In this document: positions 22,722 to 34,630 of the stretch, piece by piece
Layout of the letters: each line of letters begins with the position of its first letter
How positions within the stretch are numbered: position 1 is the stretch's first letter
DNA from: Anastrepha obliqua
Taxonomy: Eukaryota > Arthropoda > Insecta > Diptera > Tephritidae
Direction: 5' to 3'
DNA length: 64,000 bases
Assembly (NCBI RefSeq): GCF_027943255.1
Contig: NC_072894.1
Coordinates: 127,525,601 to 127,589,600 of the forward strand
Program-made: the position numbers and the translations under genes
The notes under the pieces: generated by a model
Told to the model about the DNA's origin: nothing
The model's database searches: none
Seen by the model: the letters and a program-made list of their open reading frames with translations, nothing else

Positions 22722-23078
22722 AAGGATTTTTCAATTGGCGCGGGTCGATTTTGGTGCCCTGTGGCAGCCATTTCGTTTTGGTGACATCTGTCAAATCTTT
22801 TGTTTATTATTCAGTTGTTTATGCCAAATCATCATGGCGAGTTACACGATTGAACAGCACGTTCAAATGATAAAACTTTATTATCAAAATGAGTGTTCAT
22901 TAACGCAAACATTGCGCGCATTGCGTCCATTTTTCGGTAGACGTGGTGGCCCTTCCAATTTCTTATGGCCCATATTGAACCATATGGACCTAGACGGCAT
23001 GTGGTTCCAGCCAGTGCCACACAGCAAACGCCATTTTATTCCATTCCAACATCTACCCGCTCTTATTGAAAAACCCTT
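22722..23078 (+). mobile_element. DD41D-derived MITE, copy G (357 bp)
   Basis: The ends AAGGATTTTTCAATTGGCGC and the complement of AAGGGTTTTTCAATAAGAGC are inverted. TA lies outside on the left and CA on the right. The interior keeps the start MASYTIEQHVQMIKLYYQNE to FFGRRGGPSNF. It then fuses to LWPILNHMDLDGMWFQ, the segment just before the second catalytic Asp. The same fusion occurs in copy H (53011-53380). G also lacks 12 bp within the QDGATCH block that H retains. Confidence 0.85.
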
Positions 23079-24129
23079 CACAACCTTGTGTTATCGATAA
23101 TTATTTAGGAGAAAACGTCAGAGTAAAATTTAAATGCATAAAACGGACGCCGGCAAAGAAAACAGGTTTGTAGACATAATTTTAATAAAATGTTTGTTAA
23201 ATATTATAAGTAATAATCATATTACAGAAAAAAGCGTGTGTCCATAAAAATATTGCCATTTTTTACTAATTATAAAATGTAATATCGAATTTGACGTGCG
23301 GATTGCTGCTATAATTTTTGAAACCTCAATAAACGTCCAACTGTTTATTACTAGCAGCCAATGACGCAACTAAGTAACTATTCGTTCCCTTGCTTTTTCT
23401 TCACATATTAATAATTAAACATGCCAAAAACTCCAAAATATTCCACCAAAGCAATTTCTATGAAGAAAAACCTTTCAAAACAGTATTGACAGTTGATTGC
23501 CAATTTTGCAGGTGAACGGGTAGACTAATTTCGCGGATTTATTGTTAATTACTGCGGTAGTTGCAGATAAATACATCCTCTTATTCGGAAGGGATCAACA
23601 AATTAGAACAGCGTTGGACGAAATGCATAAGCCTAAAAGGAGACTAAGCCGAAAAACAAAAAAGGTGTACCCCATAAAATTAAGTAGTTTTTATTTTCGC
23701 ACGGAATTCCTAAAGGAATGGAAAAACCTGAAAGACCTGCATATCAAGCCTACAGGTATTTATTACATACATTCTCATTGAAGTTTTGACAATCAGAATA
23801 CCAAATAGCAGAAACAAAATACACTTAAATGTTTTTGTGGCTTTAGCGAAGTCAATTTCTATAACTTGGCACGTGTAAACTCCGGCCGATGATCTAACTT
23901 CCAGCAAACAGACAAACAAGAACAGGGTTCGATGAAAGAAGGTCAAAATGACTAATATGGTGGGCATAATCAATATACAGTGCGTTTTGAGGACGCATGG
24001 AGGAGATGGAGAGCGTTAAATACAATAGGTGCTAGTGCCCCGCTCCAGCAAAATGCAGACTTGAAGCCAATAGACCCACTCCGTCGCCAAAGTAACATAA
24101 CCTAATCCATATTCCGTAAACTGATACAA
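23079..24129. other. Non-coding stretch with unassigned open frames
   Basis: No supported gene. A 79-residue Lys/Arg-rich frame (23542-23781, plus) has no motif I recognise. Confidence 0.35.
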
Positions 24130-24420
24130 CTTATTTTAGTAGAGCAATCTACCACTTCAAAATATCGTAGTGGATCCATATTCCGTCATCAGTTACAATA
24201 AGATGCAGAAACCCTTTCCGTTTTTGTCTTTGAAGCAACTGCTCAAACGCGACGAATCACCTTTTGAAAGCTCTCGGCCTCAACTCGAACGGTACCCATT
24301 TCTTTGCTTCTGAATGACTCATATGGGATTAATACATTTTTAGATGAATTCTTGAGGCATTACCAATGATTCTGGCGACTAATATTTTATATCCGTTTAT
24401 TTCGAACTGCGCTTATCACT
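24130..24420 (-). pseudogene. DD34D mariner transposase fragment, first catalytic block
   Basis: The minus strand reads AKKWVPFELRPRAFKR, a stop, then FVAFEQLLQRQKRKGFLHLI and VTDDGIWIHYDILKW. In mariners this region is WVPYELKPRDVERR...HRIVTGDEKWIHYD; here the GDE is DDG, with the catalytic Asp retained. The block is isolated, without terminal repeats. Confidence 0.7.
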
Positions 24421-24668
24421 GCGGCGTTCTATCAAAGTTGCGCGCTATTAAGTTTTCCAGTTACGCCTTTATGACAGGTCGTATGATTTTCTTTGCATGG
24501 ATTTGATTGTGGCATACCTTTTTTCATATCATGCCACTAGAAAAACTATAAAATCAAAGTCCTTTTAGTTCTCCATTTCAACAATAACTGCTGGCCTCGC
24601 TTAAACTTACCGTATTGTCGCTATCGGCAAATTGTAGCACCTTCGCCACCCACAAACATGCACACTCA

Positions 24669-25070
24669 CGAGGTCGTTTGAAAAGTCCGTGCAATGTCAA
24701 AAAAGATGGCAGTACTAGCGTGTATCGAGGTTATGTTTAGTAGCATCTTTAGGAAGAACACAAACCGCGTTTCAGTCAGATCGGTATATTTCTTTGTGTT
24801 TCGCATTCGTTTGAAATGTGGAAGTCGAGTTATTTTCCTTTTCCATCACGACAACGCACCAGCTCACGTTGTGATCGCAAAGTTAATGGAAATAGGGTTC
24901 CAACTCGTTTCACATGCGCCCTGTTCTCCGGACTTGGCTCCCTCGGATCCCGCGGACTACTATGTGTTCCCCAATTTGAAGAAATGGTTAGGAAAAAGAT
25001 TTTATTAAAACGAGGAAGTGATCGCGGAAACGAAGGGGAGCTTTCTTGTCACAAATGTAAGTAGAAATAT
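24669..25070 (+). mobile_element. DD34D mariner remnant with left terminal repeat
   Basis: The left end, CGAGGTCGTTTGAAAAGTCC, looks like a mariner terminal repeat. A truncated frame then reads FHHDNAPAHVVIAKLMEIGF and HAPCSPDLAPSDP, with ADYYVFPNLKKWLGKRF after a 6 bp insertion. The second and third catalytic aspartates are in place, but everything before the second is gone. The right end is missing. Its orientation is opposite to the fragment at 24130-24420, so the two need not be one copy. Confidence 0.75.
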
Positions 25071-26101
25071 ACTCTGTTACTGTCTATTACGATCAATTCT
25101 GATAACATTGAATAACGGAACCTTAACTTTTCCAATATTTGGCTAACTAGTCAAAGGGTTTATTCAATACCATTGTTTGAATTTAACCGAGGTTAATCCA
25201 GTTGAAGATTTCAAAAGAGTGGAAAAACCTATTATGCATGATTTAAATTAAACGGAGTCTACTGTAAGCGTATTTTTGCATATGTATGAGGTTGGACCTG
25301 TTGGGAGCAGTGTAACTAAAAAGTGAAATTAAAATAGATACAATGGGCGCAGCTCATGCTCGTCCGAGTAAGTGATGGCAGGAGGTAAATGCAAGTAAAG
25401 ACCAAAGCATTGCAGCAGCGTGGCAAAAAAGAAATCCTGTTTGTTTACGGCACAACGGTGTAAGGATACGGCCAAGCTAACAATGGGTGTCACCGTGATT
25501 GTTTTGCTACCGGTGAGTTCTGCATCGACTGCAATCTCCGTTGCTTTTGCTTTTTGGCGTTACTTTCATAGCGGTGGGTGCACTGCATTGCGCGCAACAA
25601 AGGTGAACAAAACCGAAAATTGCTCACTGCTTGTTCAAAAAAATTAAAAAAAAAACAAAATTATGAAAGGGTCTCTCCACCTGTAAGTTTTTTATGAACA
25701 TTGAATGCCGAGTATAAAGAAACTAGTAAATTTTACATTTTGAACTGTTACATATATACGTACATTCATTTACATGCACTTTTTATGTTTTAAGCTTGGC
25801 TCCACATTTTGCTATCTTAATTAAAAAATCTTCATTTGTGCATACTCGTTTAGCATTTTGCCAACTCTTTTCATCAGGCCGGTTCCACATTGTAACTGTT
25901 AAAGATTGTAAATTTAAATAATGCTCTAAAGCCTCTTAATTTAAAATAATTATTTATAGGTAAAAAAGTGAAAGGTTGAAATATCTGTTCATATGCATGT
26001 GCTGTGTTTTTGTGGGCTCGATTCATTTTATTGGACGAAAATATGATCAGGTAGTTTGCCTTAAAAATATGTTATTTCTTGATTTTATGTGAAAGTAATA
26101 C
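25071..26101. other. Non-coding stretch
   Basis: No supported gene. A 75-residue frame at 25420-25647 has no recognisable motif. Confidence 0.35.
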
Positions 26102-26244
<143 letters not shown>

Positions 26245-26268
26245 AAGCATGTATTGTCAAATGCATGT

Positions 26269-26800
26269 ACAGTATTCTCTCTACTAATGGACGCCTCCCA
26301 TAAGGGGGCCCTTTGTTTAGTACCACGAATATCCTTCATCCATTTAATTTAATCCATTTTTAAAATTTTTCTCTGTTGAGCGGACACATTTTCCCCCTAT
26401 TCTCTAATAAGTGGGCAGCTTACAATCTCTGCCTTGGAGTTGTCAAAATCAATAAATTTGTTATGTTGAAGTTATTTATTTTATTCACTAAGCGTGGGAG
26501 CAAGTAAAAGCTGGTTTTGAGAAAACAGGCATCCCTAATGACGATTGGACTGTTGGACCGCATAGGATGAGCTTCCACTATGGGCTGTTGCTCAGTTCAC
26601 CAACACTAGCTCAATCTGCCTCATAACTAAGTTCAAGTTGACGTCGAAGACTATCTTAATTTATGTAATACAGTTTTCTTAAATAATGAAGAAGTAAAGA
26701 ATATCAATACTGATATGGCAACTCTCGCTGGCCAACTATTCTCAAGAGGAACTAGAAAATTAGATTGTCGATGAGTTGCTTATTTAGCAATAAAAAAAAA
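26269..26800 (+). mobile_element. Possible pogo/Tigger-like remnant
   Basis: The left edge CAGTATTCTCTCTACTAATG (26270), preceded by TA, and internal blocks such as TTGAGCGGACACATTTTC resemble Tigger-type ends and 5' regions. No matching right end was found and coding similarity is too weak to claim. Low confidence. Confidence 0.3.
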
Positions 26801-26855
26801 TAAACGCTATTTTTTATATTATATCTCAGCGGCCTCAAAGACTTTTGAATTGCTT

Positions 26856-28576
26856 CTTCTTCTTCTTAATTGGCGCGATAACCGCTTACGCGATTTTGGC
26901 CGAGCTTAATAAAGCGCGCCAGTCGTTTCTTTCTCGTGATAACCGGCGCCAATTGGACACACCAAGTGAAGCCAAGTCCTTCTCCACCTGATCTTTCCAA
27001 CGCAGAGGAGGCCTTCCTCTTCCTCTGCTACCACCAGCTGGTACCGCATCGAATACTTTCAAAGCCGGAGCGTTTGTATCCATTCGGACGACATGTCCCA
27101 GCCAACGAAGCCGCTGGATCTTTATTCGCTGCGCTATGTCTATGTCGTCGTAAAGCTCATACAGCTCATCGTTCCATCGTCTGCGATATTCGCCGTTGCC
27201 AACGTGCAAAGGTCCAAAAATCTTACGCAGAATCTTTCTCTCGAACACTCCAAGCGTCGCTTCATCGGATGTTGTCATCGTCCAAGCTTCTGCGCCATAC
27301 GTCAGGACGGGCATGATGAGAGTCTTGTAGAGTGTTAGTTTTGTTCGTCGAGAGAGGACTTTACTGCTCAGTTGCCTACTTAGTCCAAAGTAGCACTTGT
27401 TGGCAAGAGAGATTCTACGTTGGATTTCAAGGCTGACATTGTTATAGGTGTTAATGCTGGTTCCCAAATACACGAAGTCTTTTACAACCTCAAAATTATA
27501 ACTGTCTACAGTGACGTGGGTGCCGATACGCGAGTGCGCCGACTGTTTGTTTGAAGACAGGAGGTACTTCGTTTTGTCCTCGTTCACCACCAGACCCATT
27601 CGCTTTGCCTCTTTATCCAGTTTGGAGAAGGCAGAACTAACAGCGCGGTTGTTAAGGCCGATGATATCGATATCATCGGCATACGCCAACAATTGTACGC
27701 TCTTATAAAATATTGTGCCTGAGCGATTAAGTTCTGCGGCTCGTACGATGCTCTCCAACATCAGGTTAAAGAAGTCACACGACAGTGAGTCACCCTGTCT
27801 GAAACCTCGTTTGGTATCAAACGGCTCGGAGAGGTCCTTCCCAATTCTGAGGGCGCTGCTGGTGTTGAGCAACTACATCTTACATAGCCGTATTAGTTTT
27901 GCGGGGATACCAAATTCAGACATAGCGGCATACAGGTAACTCCTTTCTGTACTGTCGAATGCAGCTTTGAAGTCGACGAAAAGATGGTGTGTGTCGATTC
28001 TCCTTTCGTGGGTCTTTTCCAAGATTTGGTGTATTGTGAATATTTGGTCGATGGTAGACTTTCCAGGTCTGAAGCCACACTGATAAGGACCAATCAGTTG
28101 GTTGACGGTGGGCTTCAGCCTTTCACACAATACGCTCGCTAGAACCTTATAGGCGATATTTAGAAGACTAATCCCGCGGTAATTGGCACAAATTGCAGGA
28201 TCGCCCTTCTTATGGATTGGGCAGAGCACACTTAAATTTCAATCGGCAGGCATGCTTTCATCCGACCATATTTTGCATAGGAGCTGATGCATGCACCTTA
28301 CCAGCTCCTCGCCGCCATGTTTGAATAGCTCAGCCGGGAGTCCGTCGGCGCCCGCGGCTTTGTTGTTCTTTAGGCGCGTTATCGCTATTCTCACCTCGTC
28401 ATGATCGGGTAACGGCACTACAATTCCGTCGTCATCGATTGGGGTATCGGGATCTTCACATTCTCTATGACATGCGCAGCTGTCACTATTTAACAGGTTC
28501 GAGAAGTGTTCCCTCCATAATTTAAGATTGCTCTGTACGTCAGTCACCAGATCGCCGTCTTTGTTCTTACAGGAAA
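26856..28576 (-). mobile_element. RTE-clade LINE, 5' truncated, with target duplications
   Basis: The direct repeat TTTGAATTGCTT flanks the insert exactly (26844-26855 and 28577-28588). On the minus strand the 3' end runs into (AAG)n, the simple tail common in RTE elements. The 5' end is truncated in the linker before RT. It therefore looks like a normal target-primed insertion that has aged in place. Confidence 0.88.
26886..28574 (-). pseudogene. RTE reverse transcriptase ORF with two nonsense codons
   Basis: A single minus frame covers about 560 codons of ORF2. The order is AITRLKNNKAAGADGLPAEL, SVLCPIHKKGD, YRGISLLNIAYKVLA, HHLFVDFKAAFDSTER (first catalytic Asp), FRQGDSLSCDFFNLML, LLAYADDIDIIG (the YADD box), and NEDKTKYLLSS. 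The C-terminal region follows with LRWLGHVVRMDTNAPALKVF and WKDQVEKDLASLGVSNWRR. Two in-frame stops break it: TGA at 28239-28241 (a Trp position after ESMPAD) and TAG at 27873-27875. No frameshift was seen. The endonuclease is missing through 5' truncation. Catalytic residues are intact, so it died by point mutation after insertion. Confidence 0.9.
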
Positions 28577-28588
28577 TTTGAATTGCTT

Positions 28589-28930
28589 ACTGGTCTTCAA
28601 ATACACCGCCAAGATTTTGAAAAACTAGCCAAGCTAAAATGTCTGACTTTTTTATGTCTATTTGAATTCCTTGTGTTTCTCTATCGTAATGAAAATCCTA
28701 TTTATGTTGTCAAATATTTAATGTGGATATCTGTTTTAGTTTTTGAAATAAAACTGTGCCGTAGGTGTCTGCTTAAGAGAGAGTACACTATGTGGGAGTA
28801 CCATGTGGCAAAATAATAATATGCATTTTCCTACTGCTTTCGAAAATGCTGCTAAGGAATATGTATATTGAACTCGTCAATAAGACTCAAATATTTCCCT
28901 TTGCCTTGGAAAGTTATAATACATAATTTC
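28589..28930. other. Non-coding stretch
   Basis: No supported gene between the RTE and jockey insertions. Confidence 0.4.
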
Positions 28931-30312
28931 TCTGCCAAAACCAAATAAAGATGCCAACAAGCCTTCATCATACAGGCCGATAAGTCTCTTGCCTATTTTG
29001 TCGAAGCTATTTGAACAACTGATTTATGACCGCCTTGATCCCCTAATAAATACAATCTAACGACATCATTCCCTCTCATCAATTAGGCTTTCGGCTAAAC
29101 ATTCAACGGTACAACATATACACAGAGTAACAAACAAAATACAAAAGGAAATTGACAACGAAAATTATGGCATCGCAGTCTATTTTGACGTGGCTAAGGC
29201 CTTTGACAATGTATGGCATCCCGGACTATTGCACAAATTGGACTATTATCTACTTTTGCGGAGTTACCTTAATGAAAGATATTTTTACCTTAAATATCAG
29301 GACGAATGCTCTTATGTACTACGTATGGAAGCAGGTGTTCCACAAGGAGTTCCACCCTTATACATTATCTATACACACGATATACCTTACCCAAGTGACG
29401 ATAGCATAATTGCAACCTTTGCTGATGACACCGTTTTAATGACCTCTAACAAAAACATAAACGTTACCACAAATAAACTACAACAGCTAGTTAACACAAC
29501 GCTGGACTGGTTCAATACATGGGGAATCGAAATTAACACAGATAAAACTATCCAAGTAATATACGAAAACAGTATGTGTGATTCACAAATATTGACTACA
29601 AATAATAAAGCCATTAAATATAATACAAAAGCCAAATATTTAGGCATAACAATTGATGCAAAACTGACCTGGAAGGAGCATATACTTCAAAAGAGAAATG
29701 AAGTTAAAAACAGATTCAGACAACTCTACTGGTTACTACGAAACGACTCGCGTCGTTCACTTGGTAATCAATTGTTAATCTACAAAACTCTTATAACTCC
29801 GATCTGGAAATATGGCATCGAACTATGGGGAACAGCTAGCAAATCAAACCTTAAAATAATGCAACGACTACAATCAAAAATCCTAAGGACTGTCACAAAC
29901 CCAGGCTGACGATATACACAGGGACTTCAAAATTAAATTTATCGAAGACTTCATTCGAGAATGCAGCACAAATCATATTCACAGACACACACAAACGAAG
30001 ATATGCTGAAAATTCCACTTTCAGAACTGCAAAAACGAAGACTAAAACGAATAACTCCGGCAGCCCTAGCAGATACTTCATCACTAAAATAAATATCAAC
30101 CTGTTCTACGTTTTATGTCATATAATTCCTATGTGTATTTATCCGTCCTATGTCATATACATAATTCTTACATGCATTATCCCTCTTGTGCTGTAAAGAG
30201 AAATGTACTTTAAATAATGATTTAATGTTACGCTTAAATTTCCATAATTGTTATAAAAATTACTAAGTGTCGAAAGTTGACAGATGTAATAAATTGGAAA
30301 ATAATAAAAATA
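28931..30312 (+). mobile_element. Jockey-clade LINE, 5' truncated
   Basis: It begins inside the RT domain (about 28941) and ends after a 220 bp 3' UTR in an A-rich tail near 30312, directly beside the Helitron start at 30314. The stop codon TAA at 30090-30092 follows ALADTSSLK, a natural C-terminus for this clade. Confidence 0.8.
28941..30092 (+). pseudogene. Jockey-type reverse transcriptase
   Basis: Frames read SSYRPISLLPILSKLFEQLI, a stop in INTI*, and SAKHSTVQHIHRVTNKI after a frameshift. The main open frame is 29190-29909: YFDVAKAFDNVWHPGLLHKL (first catalytic Asp), GVPQGVPPLYIIYTHDIP (the SVLGP part is deleted), ATFADDTVLM (FADD box) and NTDKTIQVIY. It then reads AKYLGITIDAKLTWKEHI and LITPIWKYGIELWGTASKSN, ending at LRTVTNPG. 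A short deletion at the PWYI motif shifts the frame to DDIHRDFKI and finally SELQKRRLKRITPAALADTS. The catalytic aspartates are intact. Confidence 0.88.
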
Positions 30313-30313
30313 A

Positions 30314-30873
30314 TCTATACTAATATTATAAAGAGGAAAACTTTGTTTGTTTGTAATGAATAGGCTCAAAAACTACTGGACCGATTTTAAAAATTCTTTC
30401 ACCATTCGAAAGCTACATCATCCACGAGTAACATGGATTATATTTTATTTTGGAAATAGAGCTCGAGATATAGGTCAAAACGTGGACCCGGGTAACCTTC
30501 GGATGTGTATATGCAATATGGGTATCAAATGGAAGCTGTTGGTGAATGCTTTAGTACAGAGTATTTTTCATGCCACTCCGTGACTGGGGTCTCGAGATAT
30601 AGGTCAAAACGTGGACCCGGGTAACCTTTGGGTTAGACGATTGTTTATTCATATGCGTTGATTTGAAATTTAAAAACAATCTTCTTTTTTCCTGATTTTC
30701 AATTTATATTTTATATTAACTCAAAAACAAATAGAAAAACAAAAAATATTGTTTATGCCAAAGCGCTTGAATAAAGAATAAAGAAATAAATAATATGAAA
30801 ATCATATATTTTCTGTTCTAAATCATATCTATTCTATTTTAGTGTGCCCAGCGAAGGGGGCCGGGTTTGCTAG
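30314..30873 (+). mobile_element. Short non-autonomous Helitron (560 bp)
   Basis: It starts TCTATACTAATATTATAAAG after an A and ends GGGCCGGGTTTGCTAG before a T, the A|T target rule of Helitrons. The head carries the shared 78-residue open frame (30347-30583). The body has one complete 129 bp-type unit and part of a second. The last 230 bp match the 3' end of the Helitron at 42448-44866. No helicase sequence. Confidence 0.85.
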
Positions 30874-30893
30874 TAATTTATATAAGTACATAC

Positions 30894-31200
30894 GGGCGGT
30901 CACCGTAGCCGAATGGGTTGGTGCGTGACTAACATTCGGAATTCACAGAAAACGTAGGTTCGAATCTCGGTGAAAGACCAAGACATCTAATAGCGAACGC
31001 CCCTCGCCAGGCAATGGCAAGCCTCCGAGTGTATTTCTGCCTTGAAAAACCTCCTCATAAAAAATATTTGGCGTTCGGAAATGGTTTAAAACTATAGGTA
31101 CTTCCATATATGGAACAACATCAAGACGCGCACCACAAATAGGAGGAGGAGCTCGGCCAAACACCTAAAAAAGGGTGTACGTGCCAATCATATATATATC
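30894..31200 (+). mobile_element. tRNA-derived SINE copy
   Basis: The head CACCGTAGCCGAATGGGTTG includes an A-box-like TAGCCGAATGG. The B box is GGTTCGAATCTC. The body is as in other copies and the tail is TATATATATC. It lies about 20 bp after the Helitron. Confidence 0.9.
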
Positions 31201-31259
31201 TATAATTAGGTATTATTATTACATTACAAAAGATAAGTTGGTGTTTTTCGTTTAAATCT

Positions 31260-31700
31260 CTTCCTATTGAATTTTTCTTCAGCAGGAAGCTTCCTCATCG
31301 TCAGATTTGTGTGCGTCAGAAGTCTGCTTATGTGTCTGCTTGGTCAACTGTGTCGATGCTCAGTGAATGTTAGCGTTTGGTTTATACCATGGTGCATTTG
31401 TTATTGTCCTAAGTATTTTCGACTAGGCACGTTGGAGTATTATCAAATTGGATTTAGAAGCTGTGCCTCAAACTTCTGTACCATACTTCCAAATGGGTGC
31501 AATTGTCGTTTTGTAGGTTAAGGTTTTGTTTTGCAGCGAGAGCTTTGACTGAGGTCTTAGCAGCCAATACAGTCGTCGAACGCGATTTTTAATTTCATTC
31601 TTCTTCCTCTTCTTTATTGTATGGTCCTTCAGTTTAGTTTAGAGTCCATTGTAATGCCTAAGTATTTAGCTTTTGTATCAGTATTCACGTCAGAGTTTCC
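31260..31700 (-). pseudogene. Jockey-type LINE C-terminal remnant
   Basis: On the minus strand: KAKYLGITMDSKLN, KKRKK, KIAFDDCIGC and, near 31360-31270, NQTLTFTEHRHS followed by RHISRLLTHTNLTMRKLPAEEK. The order and motifs match the region after the YADD box in jockey elements (compare 28941-30092). Many stops and frame changes. Confidence 0.65.
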
Positions 31701-33480
31701 AATCTTTAATAAGTCTATGGCTTAGCTTGTGCTATATTCGGGTCTCTTTTAATTAATGTAATTAAAAATGTTATTCTAAGAAAAATCAACATATTTAATG
31801 TATTATTTAAAACTACCATAGACTTAACAAAACTTTACTCCATAAGTAAAATATTAACGAAAATCATACGCTTCTTCGTATTTTTATTCACACCAAGTAT
31901 AAATTTTAAATTTTAACTGATTTCATTTTTCTAACAAAGCAGCTTTCGAAAAAGTCTCGTTATGAATATAATCATTCTAGACTCCATGGCATAGTCTTTA
32001 TGAAGAATGAATGAAAGATTAGTTTTTGTGTGAATAATTTTGTCCGTGTGTATATATTTATATGGATGTGTATGTATGTGAATGCACTAAATACGAACAG
32101 AATACATGAATACAACTGTATATGTGTGTATGAATATTCCCTGTGGTCAAATGTAGTGGTTATAAAATACCTCACAATTAGTACATATGACCCGCAGACC
32201 GAACTAGTCGAGCAACTGTCTTCTTTCTATACAAGCAACTGGCATTTTTTGTATGGCGATATCCTATAAGATGTCAAAAAGTACTCATCCAATGACGGAC
32301 CAAACACAAAATTTGAGACTAAAAACGGTAATTAAAAAATAAAATAAATTCTTGAATGCACAATAAAAACCTTTTTATTAACTATAATTTAAAATATTAT
32401 ACAGCTTTATTTAGCAGCCTTAGATTTGATTTACCATTTCTATGTATTAATAGAAGGGAAAAATAAATACATAAGCATTTCCAAAGATTAACTAAAAGCC
32501 ATTTTCATGAAATAAAATATTTCAAACAATCGTTACAAATCTAATCGTTTTTGGACTAGTCCGATTTTAGTTAGGAAATTTTAGTAAAGTAGTTTTTTTT
32601 TTTTGGCTAGTTAGTTGTTTCACGGCTGGATTCTTATATCTACTTTAACATACTACTACATATGTATACATATAGGCTGCATTTGAATGTATATGTACTA
32701 CGCATAGACTAAATAAGCGCCAAATATTCCATCTTCATTCGGCCCATTCATTTTTTGGGGCTGCTTTCACGCCAGACCGTTGCGATATAAGTGGTCATTG
32801 TCAATCAAATTGTTTTGTTTACAAAATGCTGAATGCTTAGACAATAGGCACTCCGCGTCCGGCGACAAAGTGGCCGGCACAGCTTTTTTACTTTATGTGA
32901 TGTAAACGTCAAAACCAAATTCTCGGCATTGCCTCGCAATTGTTATTTGCCATGGTGGTAGACAATACGATTTGGAGCACGCAAAGTGCTCTTGCCAGAT
33001 AGGAAAAGTTTGAAATAGGCAATTGTGCAAGCAAATATGTATTAAAGTATGTATCCAATAAGGGCATCAAAACCTCATTTTGCCCTGTCGCAAATTAAGC
33101 CAATTATAGGTTGGTGGGAAATATTTTTTTCATGGTATGTGGTGCTCAATCAATCAAGAAGGCAATCAGCTGGTAAAAGCATGTCGCCAGTGCTAGTAGA
33201 TACGAGTAGTTTTGAAGTATGCACATACTTATGTACGTTTACATATGCATACATTTGAAAATTGGTAAAAACCCAGCAAACATAAGAAAATTATTCTCTA
33301 ACTTTTAATCAACCTTTAGTTCATTTAATCCGTGATTGACAGTTCTAGGTCGTCATCTTTGCTGCATTTCATGGAGTTGTAAAAACTTCACGTTCAGATG
33401 CCGTAATAATATTGAGGCAATATTGTAAAATGGTCAACATTAAGAACAGGAAGGGATAAGGAAGAAAGGTATAATTACTA
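31701..33480. other. Non-coding stretch, 1.8 kb
   Basis: No supported gene and no element copy that I recognise. This is one of the longest stretches free of recognisable mobile DNA in the window. Confidence 0.4.
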
Positions 33481-33555
33481 TTACGTTGTTGAAAATGTAA
33501 GCATATGACCAATGAAACTTTCAGATTGTAGGCAATGAACGCACTAAAAGATTTT

Positions 33556-33657
33556 GTGCATCTGTCGAATGGGAGGACATTTTCAGCAAGTATGGAAGAC
33601 TTACTGCCGACCGGCGAACGCGCTTAAAAGCAAAAAATTGTGAACTTCTTATTTTGT
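33556..33657 (+). pseudogene. hAT transposase C-terminal scrap
   Basis: One frame reads CASVEWEDIFSKYGRLTADR, then RTRLKAKNCELLIL and a stop. This resembles the dimerisation C-terminus of hAT transposases (S-V-x-x-E-x-x-FS-x-Y...DRR...L). It is about 34 residues long and isolated. Confidence 0.5.
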
Positions 33658-33804
33658 AAAGATAACCAATGACTTAATTTAAAATAAAACAATTTTTTTT
33701 TATAATATCGGTGTAATATAGTTAACAATTTCATTTTCATTGAATTTCTTTGCAGTAAGAAGAAAATATACCATCGAGACTATTGATGGCAAATGAAACA
33801 ACTA

Positions 33805-34628
33805 AAGAGCTTTCCAATAACACGTGTTATTTTGAATAGGCCGCTATTTCGGTAAATGTAACTTTTGAAGCTGTCATTTTTTAATATTTGAAACAAGTAG
33901 AAACTACGCCATTAATAAAAATGGAACGATACACGCTTAATCAACGCATTGAAATTATTAAAATTCACTTAAAAATTGTGAAAATTTGGCAGACAGTTCG
34001 TAAAACTCGAACATTTTTGGGTCATCGTGAAGTACCTTGTCGGACCGCAATAGAGAAATTGGTGAAAAAATTCGAGCTGTTGAGACAAGTCAGTGATGTG
34101 AAGAATAAAATCCGTGCACGTCGCTCAAGAACAGCCGAAAATATTGCTGTTGTAACCGAAAGTCTTGAAGAAAATCCAGGTTTGTCCATTCCTCGTCGTT
34201 CTTTGGAATTAGGCATTCCACAAACGTCATTACACTGTGTTTTGCATAAAGATTTGGGTCTTAAGGCTTATAAAGTCCATTTAACACAAGAACTCAAGCC
34301 GTCAACAACGTCTTTGCTGATTGGGTCGTTGAAATGCATGAAAATGATCCGGAATTCCATCGAAAAATCATCTTGAGTGATGAGGAAGCAAAATTGTCGG
34401 ATCTGCGGCTCAGAAAATCCAAGAGTTATTGTTAAAAAGCCTCTCTATCCTCAACGTGTAACTGTTTGGTGCGGTTTATGGTTCGGCGGAGTCATTGGAC
34501 CTTAGTTTTTCGAAAATGAAGTTGGAGCAACAGTTACGGTGAATGGATTGCGCTATCGAGAGATTATTAACGAAGCAACGAAACCATTGATCTTTTACGG
34601 GAATAACACCTCTTATTGGAAAACCCTT
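33805..34628 (+). mobile_element. DD41D mariner-like element, copy F, internally deleted
   Basis: The ends are AAGAGCTTTCCAATAACACG (left) and the complement of AAGGGTTTTCCAATAAGAGG (right), with TA outside at 33803-33804 and 34629-34630. The transposase starts at ATG 33921 (MERYTLNQRIEIIKIHLK) and keeps both N-terminal helix-turn-helix regions (AENIAVVTESLEENPGLSIP, SLHCVLHKDLGLKAYKVH). The first catalytic block survives as IILSDE. A small deletion then leads to KQNCRICGSENPRVIVKKPL and VTVWCGLWFGGVIGP with a TAG. The frame ends in INEA, joined directly to the right end, so the second and third aspartates are deleted. Confidence 0.88.
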
Positions 34629-34630
34629 TA

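Noticed and set aside
25420..25647. 75-residue open frame as a host gene
   Set aside because: Short, no motif, no visible splice or promoter context; not enough to call.
26936..27939. Several plus-strand open frames
   Set aside because: Antisense shadows of the RTE reverse transcriptase.
30894..31200. Possible tRNA gene at the head of the repeat (A and B boxes visible)
   Set aside because: No cloverleaf with paired acceptor stem was seen, the same head recurs on about ten dispersed copies with a common 3' body, and it fits a tRNA-derived SINE.
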